Below are positions 34,542-46,000 of a DNA stretch of 64,000 nucleotides, one piece after another (positions within the stretch are counted from its first letter, which is position 1; each line of letters opens with the position of its first letter). The notes under the pieces are model-generated. The model saw only the letters and a list, made by a program, of their open reading frames with translations. It made no database searches and was not told the origin of the DNA. Position numbers and translations under genes: made by a program. The DNA lies in contig SHZZ01000001.1 in assembly GCA_009692005.1 (NCBI GenBank), positions 1 to 64,000 on the forward strand, read 5' to 3'. The stretch comes from Gemmataceae bacterium. Its GTDB lineage: Bacteria; Planctomycetota; Planctomycetia; Gemmatales; Gemmataceae.

Positions 34542-36941
34542 TTACTTTGCGGCAAACAGGTCGGCAATTTCTTTATCGCTTAGGGTAACCACCCCATCAT
34601 GGGTATCGATGACCAGGGCAGTTTGGTTGGGAGTAACCCAAACCAAATGGTTTCCCAGTTGATAAAGCGCCTTGACCTTGGGCTGCTGTTCCAAAATCTT
34701 GAAGTAAGCATCGGACTGGGCCCGGACGGTGACGGACTTCATTTTTGGGTTGAAGCCTTCATCGATCCAAACGCCGCCTAATTCCATTAAGTTCCGACCG
34801 GCGAACTGGCGTACCGCGGATTGACAAACCTGGCTTTCATTACGCAATTGCTGGTAATGAACCGACAGGTCCACGCCGAGTTTTCCTCCCTGCACGGAGG
34901 AATAATCCCGTCTGGCCATGGCGGCTTTGGCCCGGTCCAGCGCCAGTTTCGATTCGATGGTTTGCCTGGCTTTATCGGATTCTTCCTTGTTAGGTGCGTT
35001 GGCGGCCCGTTGTTCCAAGGCTTTTTCGGCAAAGACGCCGCGGTTATAACCTAGTTTTCCAGGCTTTTCCTGGTTTTCCCTGGCGAAATCGAGAACTTTC
35101 TTTTGGTTACCCGCAGGGCCGCCGGCGCCGCCGCCTCCTAAACCTGGAGGAGTTGCGAAAGCTGGTATCCCGTCCCTTCCCGCCCGGGCCACCGGCGCTG
35201 GCGTGGCGCCATCCGGCACGACCAGGTAACTGGTATAGGGAGTGGTGATGCCATACTTTTTGGCCAAAAGAGTCACCTCCTCGACAAGTTCTTTCTTCTC
35301 GCCATTGGTCCGAATCTGGTCAACCAGGAAGCCGACTTTCCTCCTGGCCCAGAGCTGTTCAACGAACTCGCGGTCGCCTGAAGTTTTGCTGGCAAAAGTG
35401 AACTCATGAGTAAAGCTTTTGCTTTCCTTGCCCACATTTCCCTTTAAGGTAATGGCGGTGGCCCCTTTGCCCTTGTACCTGCCAAACACCACGAGCTGGC
35501 TGCCATGGAAAAGGTCGGGCAGTTGCGGCGGGTAAACCTCCAGCAGGCGCACATCCGCGGTAGTTTCCAGTTTCAAATTGACCAAAACCGGGTTGGTGAT
35601 TTTCGACAACAAGGAACTGGCTTTGATTTCAATGTCCTCATTAGGGCGGACATAGGTGGGCAAGGCCTTGGTTTGCTCGGCAAGGGAGTCAAGCAAGGTG
35701 GTGTTTACATCGTCGCCCACGCCAAAGGTGAAGATGCGCATATTTCCGGTGATTTTTGCCGAGACTTCTTTGAGGATTTTATCAGGATTGGTTTCGCCAA
35801 TTGTGGGCATGCCATCTGTGAAAAAAACCATGACGAAAGGGCGGTCGGGGTCGGAGGATTTCAAATTAATGCCGGCTAACAAGGCATCGCGGATGGCTGT
35901 TCCTCCAGTGGATTCCAGTCCGTCAATCCATTTTCTTCCCAAGTCGAGGTAATCCTTGCTTGCAGGAACCAGTTCATTACGGAAGGAATTTACGGTGGTG
36001 GAGAAGTTCAAAACTGCGAAGCGGTCTTCCGGCGCCAGGTTTTCCACGCAATACCGCATGGCTTTCCTGGCCTGGTCCATCTTGACCCCGCGCATGGAAC
36101 CTGAGGTGTCCATGACAAAAACCATGTCGCGGGGAATGGTTTTCCCGTTTAAGGGCTTGAACGACGGGGAAATCAACAAAGAAAAGAACCCATCCTCCGC
36201 CTCTACTGGCCGGTGATTCAATACGGTAAGGCCGATGTCTTTGTCCGACATGGTGTAAAAGAGTTGGAAATCGCGGTCCAGAAGCGCCTGTCCCTTTTCA
36301 AATTGGACCACAACTTCTTTGTCGTTTTCGCGCTTCATGTTGATGGCGTGGCTGGGGCTGTAGACATTGGAAATCCCGTGCTGAGATTTCAGCACCGCCT
36401 TCACGGTGAAGTTTTCCAAGGTGCTGGAAGCGCGCGCATCCGACTTCATGGGGTAAGTGAATTCCACCCCATTGCCTTCCCTGGGTGAAACGGAGGTGAA
36501 AGTGAGCGAAACTTTCTGGTCTCCCTTGGGGGGAACCGGAAAGATCCGCATGCGCATTAGGTTGTTGCCCAGGTATTCCAGCAAGCCGGGGTCTTGAGTT
36601 TGCCTGACGATGCTGGTGTAAATTTCCCGCGCCTTGGCCGCCTCCATCAATTCGCCTTTGGTTTCTTTGCCATCCACCCACATGGTGAAACTGGTTACCG
36701 AGGCGCCCTTGGGGACGGGAAATATATAAGTGGCTTCCAAGGCCCGGTCGGTGTGATTGCGGAAGGTTTGCTCGACGCGGGTAATGGCAATTTGATCATC
36801 AATGCGGATGTCTACTTTATGGTTGAGCATGGCCAAGGGTGGGAGTTTTTTATCCTCGGGGATAAGCAAACCCCTGCCCAGGGAGGTTTGGGAAAAAAGC
36901 CCAAGCGCCAACAAGGAAAAAACCAGTTTGAAAGTTCGCAT
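34542..36941 (-). CDS. Secreted VIT and von Willebrand factor A domain protein
   Basis: A 799-residue protein with a signal peptide (LVFSLLALGLFSQTSLG). The VIT domain (about residues 30-160) has VEQTFRNHTDRALEATYIFPVPKGASVTSFTMWVDGKETKGEL. The vWA domain follows with MIDAS motif DTSGSMRG near residue 278, STGGTAIRDALLAGI and FFTDGMPTIGE. The rest is a helical segment, a Gly-rich linker (GLGGGGAGGPAG) and a C-terminal domain. The architecture matches inter-alpha-trypsin inhibitor heavy-chain-like proteins that are abundant in planctomycetes. Protein-protein adhesion in the periplasm or surface is likely. A good terminator follows the stop codon. Confidence 0.88.
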   Translation of the reverse strand: MRTFKLVFSLLALGLFSQTSLGRGLLIPEDKKLPPLAMLNHKVDIRIDDQIAITRVEQTFRNHTDRALEATYIFPVPKGASVTSFTMWVDGKETKGELMEAAKAREIYTSIVRQTQDPGLLEYLGNNLMRMRIFPVPPKGDQKVSLTFTSVSPREGNGVEFTYPMKSDARASSTLENFTVKAVLKSQHGISNVYSPSHAINMKRENDKEVVVQFEKGQALLDRDFQLFYTMSDKDIGLTVLNHRPVEAEDGFFSLLISPSFKPLNGKTIPRDMVFVMDTSGSMRGVKMDQARKAMRYCVENLAPEDRFAVLNFSTTVNSFRNELVPASKDYLDLGRKWIDGLESTGGTAIRDALLAGINLKSSDPDRPFVMVFFTDGMPTIGETNPDKILKEVSAKITGNMRIFTFGVGDDVNTTLLDSLAEQTKALPTYVRPNEDIEIKASSLLSKITNPVLVNLKLETTADVRLLEVYPPQLPDLFHGSQLVVFGRYKGKGATAITLKGNVGKESKSFTHEFTFASKTSGDREFVEQLWARRKVGFLVDQIRTNGEKKELVEEVTLLAKKYGITTPYTSYLVVPDGATPAPVARAGRDGIPAFATPPGLGGGGAGGPAGNQKKVLDFARENQEKPGKLGYNRGVFAEKALEQRAANAPNKEESDKARQTIESKLALDRAKAAMARRDYSSVQGGKLGVDLSVHYQQLRNESQVCQSAVRQFAGRNLMELGGVWIDEGFNPKMKSVTVRAQSDAYFKILEQQPKVKALYQLGNHLVWVTPNQTALVIDTHDGVVTLSDKEIADLFAAK

Positions 36942-37156
36942 GATTCAACCTCGTTTTTTCCTAATTTTCAAGGACTCCGCCCTTACCATTAGACGAGAAC
37001 CCCCGGGTATTGGATTGCACCTGGCATTTTCCCTTTTCCTGGCAAATAAGTAAATTGGGAAAGATGTTCCAAACTGTCTGGCTGGTTTTTAATTCTAATC
37101 GCCCTACTCCAACCGCCGTTTAAAGGTGAAGTAACCCCTTTTGCGATAATTGTTTT

Positions 37157-37969
37157 ATGGAAAACCCCCATCCCCTTCCCGTGCCCGGGATGAAAACCCT
37201 GATCCTCGCTTTAGTAGTCCTTGCTGGATGGTTGACCTTCAATTCCCCATTCTCCCAAGGGGCTCAGCCCAAGGAGAAATTGCTAATTCTCATTGAAGGT
37301 GCGGGGGATTTTACGGCTTTGTCGCGGGCCTTGGAAAGGGAATTCAATCTTCGCCCAGAAAAGTTAGAGGTTCAAAGGTTTCATTGGTCGCATGGGTATT
37401 TACGCGTGTTGGCCGACCAAACAGACCTTGCTCATTTGTCGGATCAAGGCATGCGTCTGGCAGCGATGATCCGCCAAGTGCGGGCAAGGAATCCGCAAAA
37501 GGAATTAGTGGTTTTAGCCCATAGCGCCGGCTGCGCAGTTGCCTTGGCGGGAATTTCCCTTTTAAACGATGACATGGTTTCCAAAGTAGTTTTACTGGCC
37601 CCTTCCGTAGGTAAGGATTTTCCCCTCATTCCCGCTTTGGCCTCCAGCAAGAATGGCATCCATGTTTTTTACAGCGAGGTGGACACTTTTGTTTTGGGGC
37701 CTGTCATCAGGGTTTCCAAGACGGCGGATAATGCCCGAAGTGTAGAAGCGGCGGGGAGGTATGGCTTTAAACCCCTGGCCAGAAATGCCGCCGAGTCACT
37801 GTTGATTGGACAACGGCTTCGGCAAGTGAAATGGGCGCCCAAGGATAGTGACCTGGGAAACCAAGGTGGTCACTATGGGGCCTATGCCAATCCGTATCTG
37901 GGAAAAGTGGTTCTTCCAATCTTAATGGGAGAAGAACCGGCGGTTATGGTGCAGACCAATACGCCTTAA
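37157..37969 (+). CDS. Exported alpha/beta hydrolase-like protein
   Basis: A 270-residue protein with an N-terminal hydrophobic signal (LILALVVLAGWLTFNSPFSQG). LLILIEGAGDFTALSRALEREF and LVVLAHSAGCAVALAGISLL give the hydrolase fold; the nucleophile elbow is AHSAG with Ser near residue 122, so the first Gly of GxSxG is replaced by Ala. KVVLLAPSVGKDFPL and NGIHVFYSEVDTFV (candidate Asp) and GGHYGAY (candidate His) complete a plausible triad. The enzyme family is reasonably clear, the substrate is unknown. Its stop codon overlaps that of the anti-sigma gene on the other strand (TTAA at 37966-37969). Confidence 0.72.
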   Translation: MENPHPLPVPGMKTLILALVVLAGWLTFNSPFSQGAQPKEKLLILIEGAGDFTALSRALEREFNLRPEKLEVQRFHWSHGYLRVLADQTDLAHLSDQGMRLAAMIRQVRARNPQKELVVLAHSAGCAVALAGISLLNDDMVSKVVLLAPSVGKDFPLIPALASSKNGIHVFYSEVDTFVLGPVIRVSKTADNARSVEAAGRYGFKPLARNAAESLLIGQRLRQVKWAPKDSDLGNQGGHYGAYANPYLGKVVLPILMGEEPAVMVQTNTP

Positions 37970-39252
37970 AGGTCCGACCGGATCAGGAAGAGGACTTGCA
38001 GGTTGCCCTTTTGAATTGGTTTTCTGGCTTCGAAGAATTTCTTGATTTCGGGAGAGTTAAGCGCCGGGCGCACTGGGTTGTAAGCCAGCCCCAAGGCGGT
38101 TTTCCTTCCGACTAATTCGCTTGACCCCTTGGATTTTTGTTCGCCAAAGCCCGGCGCGGTTTTTTCTCCAGGGGCCATGGGGATTTCTTCCGGACTGAAA
38201 CCCGCCATGGTTTTTAATTGTTTGCGGTCATTGGCGGTGATTTTTGATACCACCACGGTATCCCAGGCGGCGGAAGGTTCTTTATCTTTGCCCGCCGGGG
38301 CAGTTTGCGCAGTCAACACCAGGGCAATTAACTCCGCCGTTGAAATATCCTCCACCAGGAGAAGGTAATTGGTTTTCCATTGCGGGGACCTCATCCTGCG
38401 GGAGGTAACGGGATCGGAAAGCAACTGGATTTTCAAAGCGGCAAGGGCGGCTTTCAGTTGCGCCATGGCTTTGCCCGCGTCTTTCGCCGGAATTTCCAGG
38501 CGGATTTCTTTTTCCTTGCTGGTGAAGGAATAAAGGCTGGCCTTGATCTCATTTTCATTGGCAGTCAGGGTTTTCAGGACCAAGGGCGTTGTCGACTCAA
38601 CGCGCACCAGGGAAAACACCTCCATCGCAGGGGCGGTTAATGGAAGTTCCTCCTGGTTGTTATTCAGCGATTTTCCTTTGCCAGCCACAGTATTGGAGGG
38701 GGATTTCGCCAGTGAGTTTTGGGGATTCTCTTTTCCAGAACCCTTGGCCACCTGCTCAGCCTTGGCTTTTCCGGTGTTCTCCTGGGAAATGGCGGACGGA
38801 GTTTCTTCCTTGGCGGGACTTGGCTTGGTCTGAGCCAAGGCATTCTCCGTTTTGTTTTTTGCCGCGGCCTGCGATGCTTCTTGATCCAGGGTTTTTATGG
38901 AACTGAAAATGTAAACCGATATTCCGCAGGTGATGACAAGGATTCCTGCGGCCATCGACAAAGCAAACAGGGGATTCAAAACCACTTCGCGGGTTGGGGA
39001 ATAATAATCCTTGGACTGCAGGAAGCGGGGCGAGTGGATTCGCGCCATGGTATTTTTAACCAAGGCGCCGGTGGGCTCGGCTATGACCAATTTCCTTAGG
39101 CCCCGGTGGTCTTTGAGAAAGCCCCTGAAGCGGGCGCGAGCTTCCGCTGATCCTTGAATTAGCTTAAATACCTTTTTCCGTTTCCAGGAAGGGAGTTCCC
39201 GGTCGAAATAGGCGGCCAATAATTCCAAGTCCGAGTGATTCATTGGGTTCAT
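37966..39252 (-). CDS. Probable anti-sigma factor (transmembrane)
   Basis: A 428-residue single-pass membrane protein. The N-terminal cytosolic part (HSDLELLAAYFDRELPSWKRKKVFKLIQ) matches the start of zinc-finger anti-sigma factors in layout but has no HxxxCxxC cysteines. A membrane helix lies at about residues 93-114 (LFALSMAAGILVITCGISVYIF). The periplasmic part has a Lys/Ala/Gln-rich linker and a region of ferredoxin-like pattern (RLEIPAKDAGKAMAQLKAALAAL). It starts 26 bases after the sigma factor stop, and this gene order is the standard sigma/anti-sigma arrangement. The signal sensed is unknown. Confidence 0.7.
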   Translation of the reverse strand: MNPMNHSDLELLAAYFDRELPSWKRKKVFKLIQGSAEARARFRGFLKDHRGLRKLVIAEPTGALVKNTMARIHSPRFLQSKDYYSPTREVVLNPLFALSMAAGILVITCGISVYIFSSIKTLDQEASQAAAKNKTENALAQTKPSPAKEETPSAISQENTGKAKAEQVAKGSGKENPQNSLAKSPSNTVAGKGKSLNNNQEELPLTAPAMEVFSLVRVESTTPLVLKTLTANENEIKASLYSFTSKEKEIRLEIPAKDAGKAMAQLKAALAALKIQLLSDPVTSRRMRSPQWKTNYLLLVEDISTAELIALVLTAQTAPAGKDKEPSAAWDTVVVSKITANDRKQLKTMAGFSPEEIPMAPGEKTAPGFGEQKSKGSSELVGRKTALGLAYNPVRPALNSPEIKKFFEARKPIQKGNLQVLFLIRSDL

Positions 39253-39278
39253 TCCGGGCCAACATCTCCAAGGGGTTA

Positions 39279-39854
39279 TTAGGAATCCTCCAGGATTCTT
39301 CTCAGTTCCATCCGGGCCCGGTGCAGCCGGCTGCGAACCGTTCCCAATGGAATGCCAATGGCTTGGGAAATCTCTTCGTAAGAAAGCCCTTCCATTTCCT
39401 TCAATAATAAACAGGCGCGAAAGTCGAGGGGCAATTGTTCCAAGGCCAGTTCCAACTCTGCCTTGTTTTCCTCCGCTTCCAGCCTCTTACCCGGGTTATC
39501 CTCGTACGAGGGGAGCAGGAAATCAGCGCTGCTGGAGTTCCCGATTTTCAGGTCCAAGGAAAGAGCTGGCTTTTTTTTTCTCCTGTGGTTCACGGTCTGA
39601 TGGTAAGCAATGCGAAACAACCAGGTGTAAAACTTGGACTGTCCCTTGAATCCACCAATTGCCCTGAAAGCTTTGACAAAAGTTTCCTGTGCGACATCCT
39701 CGGCGTCTTCTTTATTACCCAAAAACCGAAAGGCCAAATTATACACCTTGGTTTGAAAAAGCCGCACCAGGGTTTCAAAAGCCGTGGCACTTCCTTCCTG
39801 GGCTTGACGGATCAATTTTGCTTCGTTTTCGTGCGTCACGCGGTAACCACTCAT
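39279..39854 (-). CDS. ECF (RpoE-like) RNA polymerase sigma factor
   Basis: A 191-residue group 4 sigma factor. Region 2 has AFETLVRLFQTKVYNLAFRFLGNKEDAEDVAQETFVKAFRAI (shown across the -10 recognition helices), then FYTWLFRIAYHQTVNHRR. Region 4 has LPLDFRACLLLKEMEGLSYEEISQAIGIPLGTVRSRLHRARMEL as helix-turn-helix for the -35 element. No extra C-terminal domain is present. The probable anti-sigma factor follows after 26 bases. A promoter-like element for this class of sigma factor lies directly before the start, which suggests autoregulation. If that promoter is real, the true start may be the in-frame GTG at 39839. Confidence 0.92.
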   Translation of the reverse strand: MSGYRVTHENEAKLIRQAQEGSATAFETLVRLFQTKVYNLAFRFLGNKEDAEDVAQETFVKAFRAIGGFKGQSKFYTWLFRIAYHQTVNHRRKKKPALSLDLKIGNSSSADFLLPSYEDNPGKRLEAEENKAELELALEQLPLDFRACLLLKEMEGLSYEEISQAIGIPLGTVRSRLHRARMELRRILEDS

Positions 39855-39857
39855 TTG

Positions 39858-39882
39858 GACGGCCTGAGGAGCTAAAAGTTCC
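39858..39882 (-). promoter_or_regulatory. Candidate ECF-type autoregulatory promoter
   Basis: On the minus strand GGAAC (39882-39878, within GGAACTTTT) is followed by a 16-base spacer and CGTC (39861-39858), which is the layout of ECF sigma promoters. It lies at once upstream of the sigma ATG at 39854, leaving almost no leader. Confidence 0.45.
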
Positions 39883-40042
39883 CAGCCGTATTAATTTTAG
39901 TTCATTTTGGGTGGGCAGGGTGAGCAAGGGGACTATTATTCTAAAAAAAGGAGTTGCTGAGATTCCGGCAACACGCTCTGGCGGCTCTGAGTATAAATCC
40001 TTGTAAGAAGCAGATTTGCGAGTTCGGTCCCTTGGAGGGGGA

Positions 40043-43000
40043 ATGTCTGATAATCAATCGATTCGGGTTAGCGGCGCCAGGGAACATAACCTGCGGGGTG
40101 TGAACCTGGTTCTGCCCCGCAATCAGTTTGTGGTTTTTACCGGGGTCAGCGGTTCCGGTAAAAGTTCCTTGGCTTTTGATACGCTCTTTGCCGAGGGGCA
40201 AAGGCGCTACATTGAATCCTTATCCAGTTATGCCAGGCAGTTTCTCGGGCAAATGCAGAAGCCGGATGTCGATTTTATTTCCGGCCTTTCTCCCACCATT
40301 AGTATTCAGCAGAAAGCCGCGGGGCGAAACCCCCGCTCCACGGTGGGGACCATCACCGAAATTTACGATTATTTGCGGGTGCTCTTTGCCCGTGTTAGCG
40401 AGGCCTGGTGCCCGCAGTGTGGAAAAAAGGTCGAGGCGCAATCGCGTGAACAAATCATTGCCCGAATCCTGGCCATCCCGCACGGGACCCGACTATTGAT
40501 CCTGGCCCCCTTGATCCGAGCTCAAAAGGGCGAATACAAAGATCTTTTTGAGGATCTTTTGCGGCAAGGTTATGTGCGCGCCAGGGTGGATGGCGTGGTG
40601 CATAACCTGAATGAGACCTTGAACCTCGACCGGAAAATCAAACATACCATCGAGGTGGTAATTGACCGGCTCAAAGTGGAGCCGGATGCCCAGTCCCGCG
40701 TGGGCGAAACGGTGGAACAAGCTCTGCACCTGGGCAAAGGCAACTTGATTGTGGCCATGGTATCGGAAGCGGCTGGTTCGCCAGTTACTCAGGAACTGCT
40801 TTTTTCTTCCCTGCATGCCTGCGTTTCCTGCGGCGCAAGCCTTGACCCGCCTTCCCCGCAAATGTTTGGTTTCAATAGCCCCCAAGGCATGTGCCTGGAC
40901 TGCGACGGCCTGGGCATCCGTTACACTTTCGACCCGGACTTGTTGATTCCAGACACTAGCCTCAGTTTCCGCCAGGGCGCCATTCCCCTGGTTGGCAAAT
41001 TTGTTGGCATGGGGCGCTGGCGGAAGCACATTTTTGAAGGCCTGGCCAAAACCCTGGCCTTTGACATCGGTTTGCCCTGGCGGGATTTGCCGACTGAACA
41101 TCAGCGCCTTTTGTTGCATGGCAGCGGTACTCGGCACATTGCCTTTGAATGGAAGATGCGTGGAGGGAATATCTGGAAACATGGGGGTGTGTGGGAGGGG
41201 GTGGTTCCCCAGTTAATGGCCAGTTTTAAGAAAACGGCGTCTGGGCCCAGAAAAGCGCAACTGGATAAATACATGCGCGTGCTGAAGTGCGCCTCGTGCC
41301 TGGGCCAAAGATTGAACCCGCAAGCCCGGGCGGCGCGGGTGGCAGGCAAGACCTTGTGGGAACTTTGCTCGCTGCCGGTAGGGGACTTGGCCCAGTGGTT
41401 TGACCCGGTTCAAGGGCCTTTGGGGAAATCTTTTTCCCCGACACAGGCCATCATTGCTACCGAGGTGCTCAAGGAAATCCGCGGTCGGATCGGGTTTCTT
41501 TTGAATTTAGGCCTGGAATACCTGACCTTGGCTCGGTCTGCGCCAACGCTGTCTGGCGGGGAAGCTCAAAGAATCCGCCTGGCTGGCCAAATTGGCTGCG
41601 GCCTGGTGGGCGTTCTTTACATTCTCGACGAACCGAGCATTGGCCTTCACCCTGCCGATAATGACAGGCTGCTGAAAAGTTTGAAAAAACTCCGCGACCT
41701 GGGGAACACCGTGCTGGTGGTTGAGCATGATGAAGACACCATGCGCGCGGCGGATTACCTGGTGGATTTTGGTCCGGGGCCTGGGGTGCGTGGCGGCGAG
41801 GTGGTGGCCACTGGGAACTGGCAGGACCTGGCCAAAAACCCCAGAAGCCTGACGGGGAAATACCTGTCTCGCGAACTGGAGATCACCCGGCCGGGCAAGC
41901 CGAGGGAAGGGGCCGGGGCGGAGATCCGGGTGCTGGGGGCCAGGCAAAACAATTTGCGAAACCTCGAGGTTGGCTTTCCTTTGGGCCGTTTCATTTGCGT
42001 CACGGGGCCCAGCGGGTCGGGGAAAAGTTCTCTTTTGAATGAGATCTTGCGCAAAGGCTTGGTGCGATTGTTGCGCCAGGGGAATCAGGAGGAATCGTCC
42101 CCGGCGGAGGCCGGCGACCTGGAGGCTGGCCCGGATTCCCTGGGAGATTTTGATGCCATCAAGGGTAGTGAAGCCATTGATAAGGTGATCGATATCGATC
42201 AAACCCCCATCGGCAGGACGCCCCGGTCCAACCCCGCGACTTACATCAAAGTGTTTGATGAGATTCGGCAGCTCATGGGTGAAATGCCGGAATCCAAAGT
42301 GCGGGGGTATGCCGCGGGGAGGTTTAGTTTTAACCTGGCTGGCGGCCGTTGCGAGGCCTGCGAAGGGAACGGCAGCAACCGTCTGGAGATGGACTTTCTT
42401 GCCGATGTCTGGGTCTCCTGCCCTGTGTGCGAGGGTAAAAGATTTAATAGGGAAACGCTGCAAGTGCGTTACAAGGGGAAGAATATCCAGGAAATCCTGG
42501 AGATGGATATTCAAGAAGCGCTGGAGCATTTCAAGAACCACCCGAAAATCCGCGCCATGATCCAATCACTGCATGATGTCGGCCTTGACTACATGAAATT
42601 GGGGCAGCCAGCGCCTACGCTTTCAGGCGGGGAAGCCCAAAGGATAAAGCTGGCCAGGGAACTCTGCAAGCGCTCTACCGGAAGGACCCTTTACCTTTTG
42701 GATGAACCGACCACCGGCCTGCATTTCGACGACATCAAAAAACTTTTGAATGTGCTTCATGGATTCGTCGATGCGGGCAACACCGTCATCGTAATTGAGC
42801 ACAATCTGGATGTGATCAAGACCGCTGATTGGGTGATCGATCTTGGTCCTGAAGGCGGTGTGAAAGGCGGGGCGCTGATTTTTGAAGGTCCGGTGGAAAA
42901 GCTGCTGCGGCATAAAAAGTCCAAGACGGGCCTGGCTCTGGCCGCGCACCTTCGCCTGGGAAAAAATCCAGGGGGTGGCGCCAGCGCCATGGAACCTGCG

Positions 43001-46000
43001 ACAGCGCCAAGTATGGAGGGCCTTAAAGCCATCCGCGTGGAAGGGGCCTGCCAGCACAATCTGCGCAACTTGACCGTTTCCATTCCCAGAGACCAAATGA
43101 CCGTTTGTTCAGGTCCCAGCGGTTCGGGCAAAAGCTCCTTTTCCCTTGATACGGTTTATGCCGAGGGCCAAAGGCGGTACATCGAATCGTTGTCAGCTTA
43201 CGCCCGGCAATTCCTGGGCAAGATGCAAAAGCCCAAGGTGGAACATGTTTCCGGGTTATCTCCGGCTATTGCCATTGAGCAAAAATCCGCCAGCAAAAGT
43301 CCACGCTCCACCGTGGGGACCGTCACCGAGATTCATGATTATTTGCGAGTTCTTTACTGTCGGCTGGGAGTTCCCCATTGCCCGGATTGCGGCATTCCCG
43401 TGGGGACGCAAACCACGGATGAAATCATTGCCAAGATCACATCGTTTCCTGAAGGGACCAAGCTCTACCTATTGGCGCAGGTGGAGCGCCAAGGCCAGGA
43501 ATCTTACGACGAGGTGTTTGAAGAGATTAAACGCGCTGGGTTTATTCGCGTCCGCATCGATGGCAAAATTCATCTTGTGGAAAACCTTCCATCCATGGAT
43601 CACCGAAGGAAACACAGGGTGGAAGTCGTGATCGACCGGCTGGTGATTCGTCCTGGGCAGCGGTCGCGAATTTCCGATAGCGTGGAAACCGGGTTGAATC
43701 TGGGAAAGGGAATGATCAGCGCCGCCCTGGTGGAGGAGGCGGTTCCGGAAGAGGCCTGGAAGGTCGAGGCCTTCAGCCTGCATTTTTCTTGCGGCCAATG
43801 CGGCCGGGGTTTCGAGCAGCTCAACCCGCACCATTTTTCTTTCAACAGCCCTTTGGGCTGGTGTCCCGTGTGCGAAGGGCTGGGCAGGCAGCAAGGGGCC
43901 AACCCGGCGCTCTTGGTGCGCGACAAGGAAATGTCCCTGATGCAAGGGGCCTTAACTGCCTGGCCGGCCATGACGGAAGATCCTTCCTTTTTGCCCTTTG
44001 CGCGGGCCATTGCCAAGCGCGGCGGTTTCTCCTTGGAAAACCCCATGAGGGACCTTTCACGCGAGCAGCAAAAAATCCTGTTCCATGGGATGGGTGAGGA
44101 GTGGCTGGAAGCAGTCATGGAGAAGGGAAATTCTATTTTGTTTCAGTATAAGGGGGTGTTCCCTGCGCTGGATGAAGCTTCGAGGGCCAGCGCCCATTAC
44201 CGACAAAAGCTGGAAAGCTGGGTGGGGGATGTTTCTTGTGGAGCCTGCCAGGGATCCCGATTGCGCGAAGATGCCAGCGCCTTCCGACTGAGTTTTGGCG
44301 CCAGGGCGCCGTCTTTAACCCTGGGGAAGTTGCAATCTTTGCCTCTGGGCGAGTCGTGCAGGATGTTTTCCGAATTCAAACTCGACGCCAGGGAGAAAAA
44401 GATTGCGGGCGAACTGGTTCGGGAAATCCTCGGCCGCATACAACTGCTTGTCGATATTGGCCTGGAATACCTCACTTTGGACCGCCCTTCCCCTACCCTT
44501 TCCGGTGGGGAATCGCAGCGCATTCGCCTGGCGAGCCAGGTCGGCAGCGGCCTGACCGGGGTGCTTTATGTTTTGGATGAACCGACCATTGGCCTGCATC
44601 CCAGGGACAATGCACGCTTGCTGGCAGCTTTGAAAAAGTTGCGGAATCTCGGCAACACCCTGATTCTGGTGGAGCATGACCGGGAAGTAATCAGCTCGGC
44701 GGACCACCTTCTCGATTTTGGCCCAGGGGCGGGAGACCAGGGGGGCCGGATCACCGGCGAAGGGCCCCCTGCCCTGGTCATGAAAAACCCTAATTCGCTC
44801 ACCGGGCAGTATTTGTCAGGGAAGAAGTTCGTGCCGATCCCATTGGATAGGCGGCTGCGCCCGGGCGCCAAAGGATTGTTTCATTGCAAGGGCGGTTTGG
44901 TCGTATTAGGCGCCAGGCAAAATAATCTGCAGAATCTTCAGGTCACTTTTCCTTTGGGCGCCCTGGTGGGAGTTTCCGGAATGAGCGGGTCGGGAAAAAG
45001 CTCGCTGGTGAATGAGGTGCTTTATCAAACCCTGGCCAGACGGCTCAATCGCGCCAGGTTTCCCGCCTCCGCCCATGACGATATTCTTGGGCTGGAACAG
45101 ATCGACAAGGTCATCAATGTTGACCAGGATCCGATTGGGAATTCGCCGCAATCCAATCCCGCCACTTACACCGGACTATTTGATCATTTACGAGAGCTTT
45201 TCTCCCGGTTGCCCGATGCCAAGGTGCGGGGATATCTTCCCAGGCGCTTCAGCTTCAACAAGCCTGGGGGACGCTGCGACGCTTGCGAAGGCAATGGCCA
45301 GAAGCGGATTGAAATGCACTTCCTCCCTGATGTCTGGGTGGAATGCGAGATTTGTAAAGGCAAGCGCTACAACCCCGACACCTTGTCCGTTTGTTACAAG
45401 GGCCGGTCAATTGTCGATGTCCTGGAGATGCGCGTGTCCACCGCCCGGGAAGTGTTCGCGCATCAGCCGGTGATTCGCAGAATATTGCAGACCTTGGAGG
45501 ATGTTGGCTTGGGATACATGGCCTTGGGGCAGCCGGCGCCAACGCTTTCCGGGGGAGAAGCGCAGCGGGTGAAACTTGCCGCCGAACTCTCCCGCCCCAG
45601 CACCGGAAAAACACTTTACCTTCTCGACGAGCCTACCACCGGGTTGCATTTTGACGATGTGAGGAAATTACTGGAAGTGCTGCACCGGCTGGTGGAACTG
45701 GGAAACACGGTCATCGTGGTCGAGCACAATCTCGATGTATTGAAAAACGCCGACTGGATTATTGACTTGGGCCCGGAGGCTGGCAACCGGGGAGGTCTTG
45801 TAGTGGCGCAAGGAACGCCGGAAGCGGTGGCCATTGGCCAGTGGCAAAACCTCTCCGTTGGTCCGCGGTTGGAGCCTTTCAAGGGTGTTTCCCACACCGG
45901 CAGGGCTATAAAAACCGTGCTGCTCAAGGAGCACTATGCCGAGCGGACGACCAAGGACCCGGCTTGCCAAGCGGGGGATGAAAACCCAGGGTTGAACCTG

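Noticed and set aside
41507-42565. 352-codon minus-strand frame inside the double UvrA gene
   Set aside because: Antisense shadow of conserved UvrA ATPase sequence.
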